Positions 8,814 through 16,948 of a stretch of 64,000 bases of DNA are shown in pieces. Position 1 is the stretch's first letter. Every line of letters starts with the position of its first letter. The notes under the pieces are model-generated. The model made no database searches, was not told the origin of the DNA, and saw nothing but the letters and a program-made list of their open reading frames with translations. Source of the stretch: Plut-88900 sp965116945 (GTDB taxonomy: Bacteria > Chloroflexota > Dehalococcoidia > Plut-88900); assembly GCA_965116945.1 (NCBI GenBank), contig OZ220734.1, positions 2,604,001 through 2,668,000 of the forward strand, read 5' to 3'. Both the position numbers and the translations under genes were made by a program.

Positions 8814-9122
8814 GATTCACTGCACTGCACACCCCACACCACCCATTCTCGGTTCAAAATCTCGCCTTAAGAACGGCAAGTCAGTCTCTCCGCAACAAAG
8901 GGATGCTGAATCCTTGCCGGATTTGACTACAGCGCGTGCTAGCGGAGTATTTCCGCTAAATTGTGACCAATTGGCGGACGCAGCCAGTGTTTCCAAGAGT
9001 CGCCTATGCACGGTTCCTGGCAAATCTAGGCTTGAACCGCAGCTATGCAAGCCGTACATCGCGCCACAAGAAATACCACCCAAATTTCTAGCCCTGACTC
9101 CCCTGTGCTAGAATCTTCCCTC
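8814..9122. other. Intergenic region between PKS cluster and dprA
   Basis: These 309 bp contain no convincing gene, tRNA or repeat. The only signal is the candidate promoter at its right end. It marks the switch from the natural-product cluster to conserved housekeeping genes; no integrase or attachment-site-like repeat is visible. Confidence 0.6.
9106..9114 (+). promoter_or_regulatory. Candidate extended -10 promoter of dprA
   Basis: TGCTAGAAT matches an extended -10 element (TGn plus a TATAAT-like hexamer). No good -35 is seen. Transcription would start at about 9121, next to the dprA ATG at 9123, and no ribosome-binding site precedes that ATG, so the mRNA may be leaderless. Confidence 0.45.
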
Positions 9123-10235
9123 ATGCAGGATATTAAGTACTGGGTCGCGTTCAACAGGGTCCCTGGCATCGGCAGGGCACGTTACGCAGCATTGGAAGCC
9201 TACTTTGGCTCCCTGGCCACCGCCTGGACTGCCGGCCCCTCCGACCTCCGAAGAGCCGGTCTCGATAAGCGCTCCATCGCCTCAATCCAGGCCCGGCGCC
9301 CTTCCATAGACCCTGACACCTCTATGTCGGACCTGCAGGCCCGCAGCATCACCCCTCTCACCTGGCACGATGATCGCTACCCCGACCGACTTAAGCAAAT
9401 CTATGACAAGCCCCCCGTCATCTACGTACGCGGTGAAATTAAAGAGCAGGACGACTGGGGAGTCGCCGTCGTCGGCACCCGACAGCCCACCACCTACGGC
9501 CGGGAGATGGCCCGCCTTATGTCTACGGAACTGGTCCGCAACGGCATCACCGTAGTAAGTGGCCTTGCCCGGGGCATCGATTCCGTCGCACATCAATCAG
9601 TCCTTGATGCCGGTGGACGCACTATCGCCATACAGGCCTGTGGCCTCGATATGGTTTACCCGCCCGAGCACCGTCGCCTCGCAGATCAAATCGCAGAGTC
9701 CGGCGCCGTCATAAGCGACTATCCCCTCGACACCCGCCCCCGCCCCGACTACTTTCCCCGCCGGAACCGCATAATGAGCGGGCTCACCCTCGGCACCCTC
9801 GTCATAGAGGCCGATGAGAAAAGCGGCGCACTCATAACCGCCAGCTATGCCCTTGAGCACAACCGGGAGGTCTTCGCCTTGCCCGGCACAATCACATCCC
9901 CCAAGAGCAAGGGCCCCAACCGGTTAATCCAGGAGGGTGCAAAGCTTGTCACCAGCATTGAGGATGTCCTTGAAGAACTCAACCTCAAGGTCGTGCCCGA
10001 ACAGCTGGTAATGCAGGACCTCATCGAAGTGTCTACTCCCGAGGCCGATCTTCTGCAGTTCCTTTCTCGTGAGCCCGTCCACATAGACGAAGTCACCCGA
10101 CAATGCGCCTTGCCGGTATCGACTGTTAGTAGCACACTAGCTATGATGGAGTTGAAAGGCATAGTGAAGCAGGTCGGTTCAATGACCTACGTCAAAATCA
10201 GAGAAACAAGACCCGCATATCCCACACCCGCATAA
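9123..10235 (+). CDS. dprA: DNA-processing protein DprA (Smf)
   Basis: DprA binds incoming single-stranded DNA and loads RecA during natural transformation. The protein (370 residues) has an N-terminal SAM/HhH-like part (FNRVPGIGRARYAALE), the Rossmann-like DprA core (VAVVGTRQPTTYGREMA, SGLARGIDSVAHQ, PRRNRIMSGL) and a C-terminal winged helix (VHIDEVTRQCALPVSTVSS). The ATG at 9123 is chosen because family members begin just before this HhH segment; an in-frame upstream start at 9045 would add 26 residues of non-conserved sequence. It is followed 5 bp later by topA, the common dprA-topA-xerC order. Confidence 0.95.
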   Translation: MQDIKYWVAFNRVPGIGRARYAALEAYFGSLATAWTAGPSDLRRAGLDKRSIASIQARRPSIDPDTSMSDLQARSITPLTWHDDRYPDRLKQIYDKPPVIYVRGEIKEQDDWGVAVVGTRQPTTYGREMARLMSTELVRNGITVVSGLARGIDSVAHQSVLDAGGRTIAIQACGLDMVYPPEHRRLADQIAESGAVISDYPLDTRPRPDYFPRRNRIMSGLTLGTLVIEADEKSGALITASYALEHNREVFALPGTITSPKSKGPNRLIQEGAKLVTSIEDVLEELNLKVVPEQLVMQDLIEVSTPEADLLQFLSREPVHIDEVTRQCALPVSTVSSTLAMMELKGIVKQVGSMTYVKIRETRPAYPTPA

Positions 10236-10240
10236 ATAAC

Positions 10241-12700
10241 ATGGCTGCAAACCTCGTAATCGTAGAATCTCCCGCCAAGGCCCGGACCATCGAGAAAATC
10301 CTGGGAAAGGATTTTAGCGTCAAGGCCTCCTTGGGCCACGTCCGGGACCTTCCCCAATACCGCTTCGGCGTCAACGTCTCTAAAGACTTTGAGCCCTTCT
10401 ATGAAGTCCCGAAGGACAAAAAGAAAACCGTTCAGGACCTTTCCAAGGCGGCAAAGGGCGCCAGCGCCATTTACCTCGCCACCGACCCCGACCGCGAAGG
10501 CGAGGCCATTTCCTGGCATCTCCTGGAAGCTTCCAACATCAGCGGCGTTCCCGTCCGCCGAGTCGTATTCCACGAAATTACCGAGAGCGCCATCGCAGAA
10601 GCCTTCGATAACCCCAGAGAGATCGACATGGACCTCGTCGACGCCCAGCAGGCCCGACGCATCCTCGACCGTGTTGTGGGATATCGGCTCAGCCCTCTTC
10701 TCTGGCGTAAACTGGAAAAGGGCCTCTCCGCCGGCCGCGTCCAGTCCGCGGCCCTGCGCATGGTCTCCGATCGAGAAGCTGAAGTCACCGCTTTCATCCC
10801 TACTGAATACTGGTCCATAGAATCGCAACTCACGAAGGAAAAGTCCGCAAAGAGAACGGCCTTCAAAGCTCTCCTCCACAACCTTAAGGGCAAGCGCGGC
10901 AAGATCTCCATACCGGATGAAGCGGCCAGCAAAATTATCGCCGACGCCCTTTACGGCGCCTCATACACCATCGCCAAGGTGGACAAGAAGCAGACAAAGC
11001 GCCAACCCGCCCCACCCTTCACCACCAGCACCCTTCAGCAGGAAGCCGGGCGTAAGCTCCGCTTTACAGCTAAGAGGACCATGGCCGTGGCTCAGCAACT
11101 CTACGAGGGCCTGCCCATCGGCGCCGAGGGCCAGGTCGGCCTCATTACCTACATGAGGACCGACTCCCCATCTGTATCTACCGAGGCCCGCAACGAGGCC
11201 CGACGCTACATCTCTGAAAAGTTCGGTTCAGAATTCGTCCCCTCATCCCCACGCGCCTACAAGGCCCGGTCCAAGGGAGCGCAGGAAGCCCACGAGGCCA
11301 TCCGTCCAACTTCATGCTTCCGAGACCCCGCCTATCTCCAGGCTTACCTGGACAAGGACCAAATGAAGCTCTATGACCTCATCTGGAAACGCATGCTAGC
11401 TAGCCAGATGAGCGCCGCCCTCATAGACCAGACAACAGCGCACATAGAAGCCGAAAATAAACATACCGATGCCCAATCCCCCACCTATATGTTTAGGGCC
11501 ACGGGCTCCGTAACCGCCTTCGCCGGCTTTCTGACCCTCTACCACGAAGACGACGAAGACAGGACAGACGAGAAACAGTCCCCCCTCCCCGTCCTCACCC
11601 CTGGGGAAATTCTTGAATTCCTGGAGCTAGAACAGAAGCAGCATTTCACGCAGCCTCCTCCCCGCTTCACTGAGGCTTCCCTGATAAAGGCCTTGGAGGA
11701 AAACGGTATCGGCCGGCCCAGCACCTACGCCCCAACCCTCTCAACAATTCAGGATCGCAAGTACATCCGCAAGGAAAAGGGTCGAATACACCCCACTGAA
11801 CTCGGCTTGCGGGTCAACGGCCTGCTTAACGACCACTTCCCCGACATCGTCAACCTCGGATTCACCGCCGAAATGGAAAGAGAGCTCGACGAGATTTCCC
11901 GCGGTGAACGCGAGTGGGTTCCCGTCTTACGTGAATTCTACGAGCCCTTCCAGCAAGCCTTGGACAAGGCCTCGGATGCCATCCCCGACGAGGCTACCGG
12001 AATGGTATGCGATATCTGCGGCGAGCCCATGGAGGTGAAGTCAGGCCGCTCGGGCCGGTTCCTATCCTGCAGTGCATACCCCAAGTGCAAGAACGCAAAA
12101 CCCATCCCGGGCGAGGAGCCCCAGGAGACCGACATCTTCTGCGAAAAATGCGAACGCCCCATGCTCATCAAGGTGGGTCGTTACGGAAAGTTCCTATCTT
12201 GCAGCGGGTACCCTGAATGCAAGAACGCCCGACCCCTCCCCGGCGATGGGCGTGAAGCTCCCGAGGAAACCTCAGAGGTCTGTGAAAAATGCGATAGCCC
12301 CATGGTCATTAGGTCTGGCCGACGCGGCAAATTCCTTGCTTGCACCGCATACCCCAAATGCAAAAATACCAGGCCCCTTCCAGGTGACGAACGGGAGCAG
12401 CCTCAGGAGACCGACGAAGTTTGCGACAAGTGCGATAGCGCCATGGTCATCAGGTCTGGCCGACGCGGCAAATTCCTTGCTTGCACCGCATACCCCAAAT
12501 GCAAAAACACCAGGCCCCTTCCAGGGGAACAGTCTCGACCGGAGCCCGAGCTCCTGGATGAACCCTGCGAAAAGTGTGGAAAGCCCCTCGCTATCAAGGA
12601 CGGGCGCAGAGGCAAATTCATAGCCTGTACAGGCTATCCCAAGTGCAAGAACGCTAGGCCTCTGGTCTCCACGAAAGCGAAGGAGCCCGTACCCGCCTAG
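10241..12700 (+). CDS. topA: DNA topoisomerase I with five C-terminal zinc ribbons
   Basis: This type IA topoisomerase relaxes negative supercoils. The Toprim domain (LVIVESPAKARTIEKIL, with the acidic motif TDPDREGE) is followed by the catalytic core; the active-site Tyr304 lies in LITYMRTDSP. From about residue 590 there are five C4 zinc-ribbon repeats, each of the form CxxC-x(15-16)-C-x(4-5)-C. Repeats three and four are almost identical in protein and DNA, showing a recent in-frame tandem duplication of 141 bp. At 819 residues it is slightly longer than a typical bacterial enzyme because of these ribbons. It sits between dprA and xerC. Confidence 0.97.
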   Translation: MAANLVIVESPAKARTIEKILGKDFSVKASLGHVRDLPQYRFGVNVSKDFEPFYEVPKDKKKTVQDLSKAAKGASAIYLATDPDREGEAISWHLLEASNISGVPVRRVVFHEITESAIAEAFDNPREIDMDLVDAQQARRILDRVVGYRLSPLLWRKLEKGLSAGRVQSAALRMVSDREAEVTAFIPTEYWSIESQLTKEKSAKRTAFKALLHNLKGKRGKISIPDEAASKIIADALYGASYTIAKVDKKQTKRQPAPPFTTSTLQQEAGRKLRFTAKRTMAVAQQLYEGLPIGAEGQVGLITYMRTDSPSVSTEARNEARRYISEKFGSEFVPSSPRAYKARSKGAQEAHEAIRPTSCFRDPAYLQAYLDKDQMKLYDLIWKRMLASQMSAALIDQTTAHIEAENKHTDAQSPTYMFRATGSVTAFAGFLTLYHEDDEDRTDEKQSPLPVLTPGEILEFLELEQKQHFTQPPPRFTEASLIKALEENGIGRPSTYAPTLSTIQDRKYIRKEKGRIHPTELGLRVNGLLNDHFPDIVNLGFTAEMERELDEISRGEREWVPVLREFYEPFQQALDKASDAIPDEATGMVCDICGEPMEVKSGRSGRFLSCSAYPKCKNAKPIPGEEPQETDIFCEKCERPMLIKVGRYGKFLSCSGYPECKNARPLPGDGREAPEETSEVCEKCDSPMVIRSGRRGKFLACTAYPKCKNTRPLPGDEREQPQETDEVCDKCDSAMVIRSGRRGKFLACTAYPKCKNTRPLPGEQSRPEPELLDEPCEKCGKPLAIKDGRRGKFIACTGYPKCKNARPLVSTKAKEPVPA
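12290..12526 (+). repeat. In-frame direct repeat inside topA (zinc ribbons 3 and 4)
   Basis: The segments starting at 12290 and 12431 are nearly identical over about 95 bp, with only a few mismatches, and are offset by 141 bp (47 codons). The repeat encodes consecutive zinc ribbons and indicates recent duplication or gene conversion. Confidence 0.85.
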
Positions 12701-12715
12701 ACCCGGGCAATTGCC

Positions 12716-13660
12716 ATGGACGACCTCCTGGACAAATTCATACTGCACCTCGAGGGTGAACGTAACCTCTCGCCCTACACCGTGCGCAACTACAGGACAG
12801 ACCTCTTCCCATACCTGAACTTCCTAGAGGACAACGGCATCTACAATCTCGCCCAAGTTGACCGTCACGTCCTCAGGAAATACGTTTCATGGCTCATGAC
12901 CGAACGCCGTATCCAGGTCACGAAAGGCCTCGCCAAGCACGGTCACGACATGCGCAGCGTATCCCGTAAGATCAGCGTACTTCGCACCTTCTACCGTTTC
13001 CTCGTCAGGGAAGGCGTCCTGGAAACCAATCCCGTGGCCCGAATATCCCTCCCCAAGCTGGACAAGAAATTCCCCAAATTCCTCTCTCCCCAGGAAGCCG
13101 CCTCCCTGGTAGAAGCCCCCCAGGACCCCACCCCTCAGGGCCTCCGCGACCGAGCTATCCTGGAATTGCTCTATGCAACAGGCCTACGGGTCAGCGAGGT
13201 AGTTAGCCTGGACGTCGATCACTTCACTGACGGCGCCAGGGAGATTAGGGTGCTGGGAAAAGGCTCCAAGGAACGAGACGTCGTCGCCGGAAAGCAAGCG
13301 CTGCAATCCGTAGCCCGATACCTATCTCATGGTAGGCCAAGGCTCTCCACCAACCCCAAGAACCGCGCCCTGTTTCTCAACATTCAAGGCGGTCGTCTAT
13401 CTTCCCGCAGCGTCCAGTCCCTTGTCCGAAAATACTCCTTGGAACAGGGCCTCCACGACCCCGCCCATCCCCACACCCTCCGCCACTCTTTCGCCACTCA
13501 CCTCCTCGACGGCGGCGCAGACCTGCGCGTAGTTCAGGAACTTCTAGGACACGAGAGTCTTGGCACAACTCAGATATACACCCACATGACCACCGCAGAA
13601 ACACGAAAGACCTATGAAAAGGCCCACCCCAGGGCCCGAGCCTCGGCGGAAACCCAATGA
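12716..13660 (+). CDS. xerC: Tyrosine recombinase XerC/XerD family
   Basis: It resolves chromosome dimers at a dif-type site. The SAM-like N-terminal DNA-binding domain (about 1-95) is followed by the catalytic domain with the expected tetrad: Arg in ATGLRVSEVV, His-x-x-Arg in HTLRHSFATHLL, His in LLGHESLGTTQ and the nucleophile Tyr in IYTHMT. At 314 residues it has normal length. It lies 16 bp after topA and overlaps aroQ by ATGA. This conserved housekeeping position argues against a mobile-element integrase. Whether it is strictly XerC or XerD cannot be settled here. Confidence 0.92.
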   Translation: MDDLLDKFILHLEGERNLSPYTVRNYRTDLFPYLNFLEDNGIYNLAQVDRHVLRKYVSWLMTERRIQVTKGLAKHGHDMRSVSRKISVLRTFYRFLVREGVLETNPVARISLPKLDKKFPKFLSPQEAASLVEAPQDPTPQGLRDRAILELLYATGLRVSEVVSLDVDHFTDGAREIRVLGKGSKERDVVAGKQALQSVARYLSHGRPRLSTNPKNRALFLNIQGGRLSSRSVQSLVRKYSLEQGLHDPAHPHTLRHSFATHLLDGGADLRVVQELLGHESLGTTQIYTHMTTAETRKTYEKAHPRARASAETQ

Positions 13661-14097
13661 GAATCCTCGTAGTCAACGGCCCCAACCTCAACCGCCTCGG
13701 CAAGCGAGACCCGTCACAGTACGGCACCCAAACCCTCGCCGACGTGGAGTCCGCCATCTCCGCTCGCGCCACCGAGCTAGGCGTAGAGGTCTCCTTCTTC
13801 CAGTCTAACCATGAAGGCGCAATTATCGACTTCCTCCAGGCAGAGTCTGAATCCGCCGACGGCATAGTCATCAACCCCGGCGCACTGACCCACTACGGCC
13901 TGTCACTCCGCGACGCCCTCGCCGATACCACCCTCCCCATCATCGAGGTCCACCTTTCCAACATTCACGCTAGGGAGAAGTTCCGTTCCGTCTCCGTCAT
14001 TGCTCCCATAGCTCGCGGCCAGATTGCAGGCCAGGGCTGGATGGGCTACATTGCCGCCCTCAACCTCATCGTCGAATCTCTCACGCAAACCCGTTAG
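13657..14097 (+). CDS. aroQ: 3-dehydroquinate dehydratase, type II
   Basis: It converts 3-dehydroquinate to 3-dehydroshikimate in the shikimate pathway, as a dodecamer in the cytoplasm. The type II hallmarks are present: NGPNLNRLGKRDP, the mobile-loop Tyr (QYG), FFQSNHEG, NPGALTHYG and the catalytic His in EVHLSNIHARE. Its 146 residues equal the family norm. The start codon overlaps the xerC stop (ATGA), so the two are probably co-translated, although functionally unrelated. Confidence 0.96.
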   Translation: MRILVVNGPNLNRLGKRDPSQYGTQTLADVESAISARATELGVEVSFFQSNHEGAIIDFLQAESESADGIVINPGALTHYGLSLRDALADTTLPIIEVHLSNIHAREKFRSVSVIAPIARGQIAGQGWMGYIAALNLIVESLTQTR

Positions 14098-14109
14098 GAT
14101 AGAACTACC

Positions 14110-15210
14110 ATGAGCACATTGGATAGGACGCAAAAGCTCAGGCAAAGCCTGGAAGAATCGGGGCTGGACGCAATCCTCATCTCCCAACCCGAAAACCGTT
14201 TTTACCTGTCAGGTTTCAACGGCTCTTCTGGTTTTCTCATCGTCTCCCGGGACCACGCCTTCATAGCCACCGACTTCCGTTACTTCGAGCAGACTGAGCG
14301 CCAATGCCCCGACTACAACCTGCTCAAGATGACCGGCGGCAGACCCCTTGGTTGGTTCCACGAGGCCCTCGCCCAGATTAAACCCAAACGAATTGGCTTC
14401 GAATCGTCAGACGTTTCTTTCGCCTTCTACTCTGCCATTAAGCGTTCTCTCTCGGAACTCCCCTCCGACGCACGGCCTCGGCTGATGTCCACCCGCAACC
14501 TCGTAGAGGCCCTCCGCGAAGTCAAAGAAGCCGCGGAAATCGCAGAGATCGACAAAGCAGCATCCTACGCCGATGCCGCCCTCGCCAACGTGGTCCCTAC
14601 CATCAGTCCTGGCACGACCGAGAAACAGGTCGCCTGGGATCTGGAAAAGGCCATGCGTGAGGCCGGCGCCGACTCAATAAGCTTCGACACCATCGTCGCC
14701 TCCGGCCCCAACGGCGCCCTTCCCCACCACCGCCCCTCCGATAAGCAGCTCCAGGAAGGTGAGCTTATCGTCATAGATATGGGTGCTAAGATCAACGGTT
14801 ACTGCAGTGACATCACCCGCACCATCGTAGTGGGCCGCCCCGACGCCCGGACCGACAAGGTCTATCACACCGTGCTTGAAGCTCAGCTCAACGCCATTGA
14901 AGAAGTACGTGCCGGAATGACCGGCCATGACGCCGACTCCCTCGCCCGCACAGTTATCGATAACGCCGGCTACGGCGAACAATTCGGACACTCCCTCGGC
15001 CACGGCATTGGCCTCGCCGTCCACGAAGTCCCCGTCGTCGGGCCCCGGGGCGGCAGCGTCCTGGGAAAGAACATGGTGTTCACCATTGAACCTGGCATAT
15101 ACATCCCGGGTTGGGGCGGCGTCAGAATCGAAGACATGGTAGTCTTGGAAAATGGCAAAGTCCGGGTGATTACGCAAACTGCCAAAGGAATTGACTTAGC
15201 CAGCAATTGA
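14110..15210 (+). CDS. M24B metallopeptidase (Xaa-Pro aminopeptidase/dipeptidase family)
   Basis: The creatinase-like N-terminal domain (about 1-135; ENRFYLSGFNGSSG) precedes a pita-bread catalytic domain. The five dinuclear-metal ligands are visible in DMGAKINGYCSDITRT (two Asp), FGHSLGHGIG (His), FTIEPGIY (Glu) and RIEDMVVL (Glu). It probably cleaves N-terminal residues before proline in short peptides. Its position 12 bp after aroQ and just before efp is a common bacterial arrangement (the pepQ-efp pair). The choice between aminopeptidase and dipeptidase is open. Confidence 0.9.
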   Translation: MSTLDRTQKLRQSLEESGLDAILISQPENRFYLSGFNGSSGFLIVSRDHAFIATDFRYFEQTERQCPDYNLLKMTGGRPLGWFHEALAQIKPKRIGFESSDVSFAFYSAIKRSLSELPSDARPRLMSTRNLVEALREVKEAAEIAEIDKAASYADAALANVVPTISPGTTEKQVAWDLEKAMREAGADSISFDTIVASGPNGALPHHRPSDKQLQEGELIVIDMGAKINGYCSDITRTIVVGRPDARTDKVYHTVLEAQLNAIEEVRAGMTGHDADSLARTVIDNAGYGEQFGHSLGHGIGLAVHEVPVVGPRGGSVLGKNMVFTIEPGIYIPGWGGVRIEDMVVLENGKVRVITQTAKGIDLASN

Positions 15211-15266
15211 TGAGTTTTGCCGTTGTCCCTGCCCATTGACGGAAAACTCTGACTGAGGAACCATTT

Positions 15267-15824
15267 ATGATTGAAACAGGAGATATCAGAAAAGGAATGA
15301 CCATCGAAATCGATGGCAGCCTATTCAAGATATTGATGCTCAAGCACATCAAAATCGCCCGGGGTTCGGCCCAGGTTAGAATGAAGCTCCGCAACGTAAC
15401 CGAAGGTCACACCATAGAGAAGACCTTCCAGGCCGGTGAGCGCTTCGCCATCGCCCGACTCGAACGGCGGGAGGCCCAATTCCTCTACCGCGACGGTGAC
15501 CTCTTCTACTTCATGTTCACCGACACCTTTGAGCAGAATCCCGTGTCATCTGAACTCTTGGAGGACGTGGTCGGCTACCTTCTCGAAGGTATGACCCTGG
15601 ACGTCATTCTCCATGGCGACGTACCCATAGGCGTCGAGCTCCCCACCACCGTCGACCTCCAGGTCTCCCAGACCGAGCCCGGCTTCAAGGGAGACACCGC
15701 TCAGGGAGGCACCAAGCCCGCCACCCTGGAAACCGGCATTACCGTCACTGTCCCGATGTTCGTCAATGAAGAAGACACCATTAGGGTAGACACCCGTTCC
15801 GGCGATTACATCGAGCGGGTTTAG
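15267..15824 (+). CDS. efp: Translation elongation factor P
   Basis: EF-P rescues ribosomes stalled at polyproline. The 185-residue protein has the three beta-barrel layout, with the typical C-terminal TGITVTVPMFVNEEDTIRVDTRSGDY. The modifiable tip loop reads HIKIARGSAQVR, so residue 32 is Arg rather than the Lys that is beta-lysylated in enterobacteria. This is the R32 class, which in some bacteria is rhamnosylated by EarP and in others may be unmodified. No modification enzyme gene lies in the window. GAGGAA precedes the ATG. Confidence 0.96.
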   Translation: MIETGDIRKGMTIEIDGSLFKILMLKHIKIARGSAQVRMKLRNVTEGHTIEKTFQAGERFAIARLERREAQFLYRDGDLFYFMFTDTFEQNPVSSELLEDVVGYLLEGMTLDVILHGDVPIGVELPTTVDLQVSQTEPGFKGDTAQGGTKPATLETGITVTVPMFVNEEDTIRVDTRSGDYIERV

Positions 15825-15848
15825 CTCATGAAGTAGCCTTCATCCCAA

Positions 15849-15880
15849 TGTCATTCCGATGCCCCGCGAGGAATCTGGGG
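15849..15880. repeat. Dispersed intergenic repeat, TGTCATTCC...AATCTGGGG type
   Basis: The segment starts TGTCATTCC and ends GAATCTGGGG. A second diverged copy lies at 34306-34337 in another intergenic region. Similar short elements are scattered in many bacterial genomes. Function is unknown. Confidence 0.5.
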
Positions 15881-15960
15881 TGCGGTCCAGACACATTCAA
15901 TTCTCTGGCTTAAACCGGGACACTCAGGTAGACAACGTCCTTGCGAAGGGAGGAGCATAA

Positions 15961-16599
15961 ATGGAAGGCCGCAAGCTGGTCCAGGAAATAATGATCGAGG
16001 CCGAATACGGCGCCGCCTACTTCGTAAAGAAGGGGCAGGTCCAGCGAGTCATAATGATTGACGGTCCCCAGGTTGGCGATTGGACCGCTTTCAACGCCAA
16101 CAACTTCAAGGAGTACTACGACTCCTCGCACACCTTCATCATGAACAGTTCGCAGGGCACCGGTGGTGCAAAGGCCGTCCGAGACTTCTACTCCCGGCCC
16201 CCTCACCTGAACGTTATGTTCACCACCGTCGAAGATACCGTCGGCATTCACTGGATGTTGTGCGGGGCCAAGTGTACCCCCCAGCGCTACAAGGTCTGGA
16301 ACATCGAAGGTGGGCACCGTAGCTGCTTTATGAACCTCGTCGAGGCGCTCGAACCTCACGGCCTCACCCCCGAGGATGTCCCCGACGTATTCAACATGTT
16401 TATGAACGTCTCCTACGACGACGAGGGCCGCTACCACATCCACGGTCCCGTTGCCGGCAAGGGCGGCTACATCGACATGCGCGCCGAGATGGACTCCTTG
16501 GTAGCCCTCTCTGCTTGCCCAGCCGGCGACGTTTCCTTTGTCAATGGCGAAGGAGAAGAGCAGGGTAACAAGCGCCTTAAAGTCGAAATCTGGGAATAG
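15961..16599 (+). CDS. DUF1989 (urea carboxylase-associated) family protein
   Basis: The 212-residue protein matches the DUF1989 type seen beside urea amidolyases and in other C1/N contexts. It has a GDWTAFNANNFKEYYD segment, a Cys-containing WMLCGAKC and a central GGHRSCFMNL, and a late conserved CPAGDVS. The catalytic role of the family is not established. GGGAGGAG lies just before the ATG. It is followed 15 bp later by an EthD-like protein and then a formyltransferase-like protein, suggesting a three-gene unit. No urea carboxylase or allophanate hydrolase is nearby, so the urea link should not be assumed. Confidence 0.7.
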   Translation: MEGRKLVQEIMIEAEYGAAYFVKKGQVQRVIMIDGPQVGDWTAFNANNFKEYYDSSHTFIMNSSQGTGGAKAVRDFYSRPPHLNVMFTTVEDTVGIHWMLCGAKCTPQRYKVWNIEGGHRSCFMNLVEALEPHGLTPEDVPDVFNMFMNVSYDDEGRYHIHGPVAGKGGYIDMRAEMDSLVALSACPAGDVSFVNGEGEEQGNKRLKVEIWE

Positions 16600-16614
16600 T
16601 GAAAGGCGGTCGAA

Positions 16615-16926
16615 ATGATCCGCATGGCGATCATTTACAACAGGACCGAGGACAGCACCTTTAACCTCGATTATTACATCAAGTCTCACATGCCCATGGC
16701 TGCGAGGGAATTCGGCGCCTTCAAATGGGACGTTGACAACGTAGTCAGCGGCGCGGACGGCAGCGAATCCCCCATCCACTGCATCGGTTACCTCTACTTC
16801 GAAAGCGAGGAGGAGCGCCTCGCGGGCATGAACGCCACCTCGGTTCCCAAGGTCATCGGCGACGTACCCAACTACTACAAGCCTGGAATGCCTGTGGCCA
16901 TCGTGAGCGAAATCGTAGACGGCTAG
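16615..16926 (+). CDS. EthD-domain (dimeric alpha/beta-barrel) protein
   Basis: This 103-residue protein begins with MIRMAIIYNRTED and has the EthD-type DYYIKSHMPMAAREFG segment in place of a longer enzyme core. EthD-like proteins form dimeric ferredoxin-like barrels and include small decarboxylases, cyclases and ring-modifying enzymes, as well as accessory proteins. It is co-directional with the DUF1989 gene and preceded by AAGGCGG. Substrate unknown. Confidence 0.7.
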   Translation: MIRMAIIYNRTEDSTFNLDYYIKSHMPMAAREFGAFKWDVDNVVSGADGSESPIHCIGYLYFESEEERLAGMNATSVPKVIGDVPNYYKPGMPVAIVSEIVDG

Positions 16927-16948
16927 CCCGATTGCCCCCACCCCACCA

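Noticed and set aside
12716..13660. Tyrosine recombinase as a mobile-element integrase
   Set aside because: It sits in the conserved dprA-topA-xerC-aroQ order with no attachment repeats or cargo genes, so it is the housekeeping Xer protein.
15961..16599. Urea carboxylase pathway because of DUF1989
   Set aside because: No urea carboxylase, allophanate hydrolase or transporter lies nearby.
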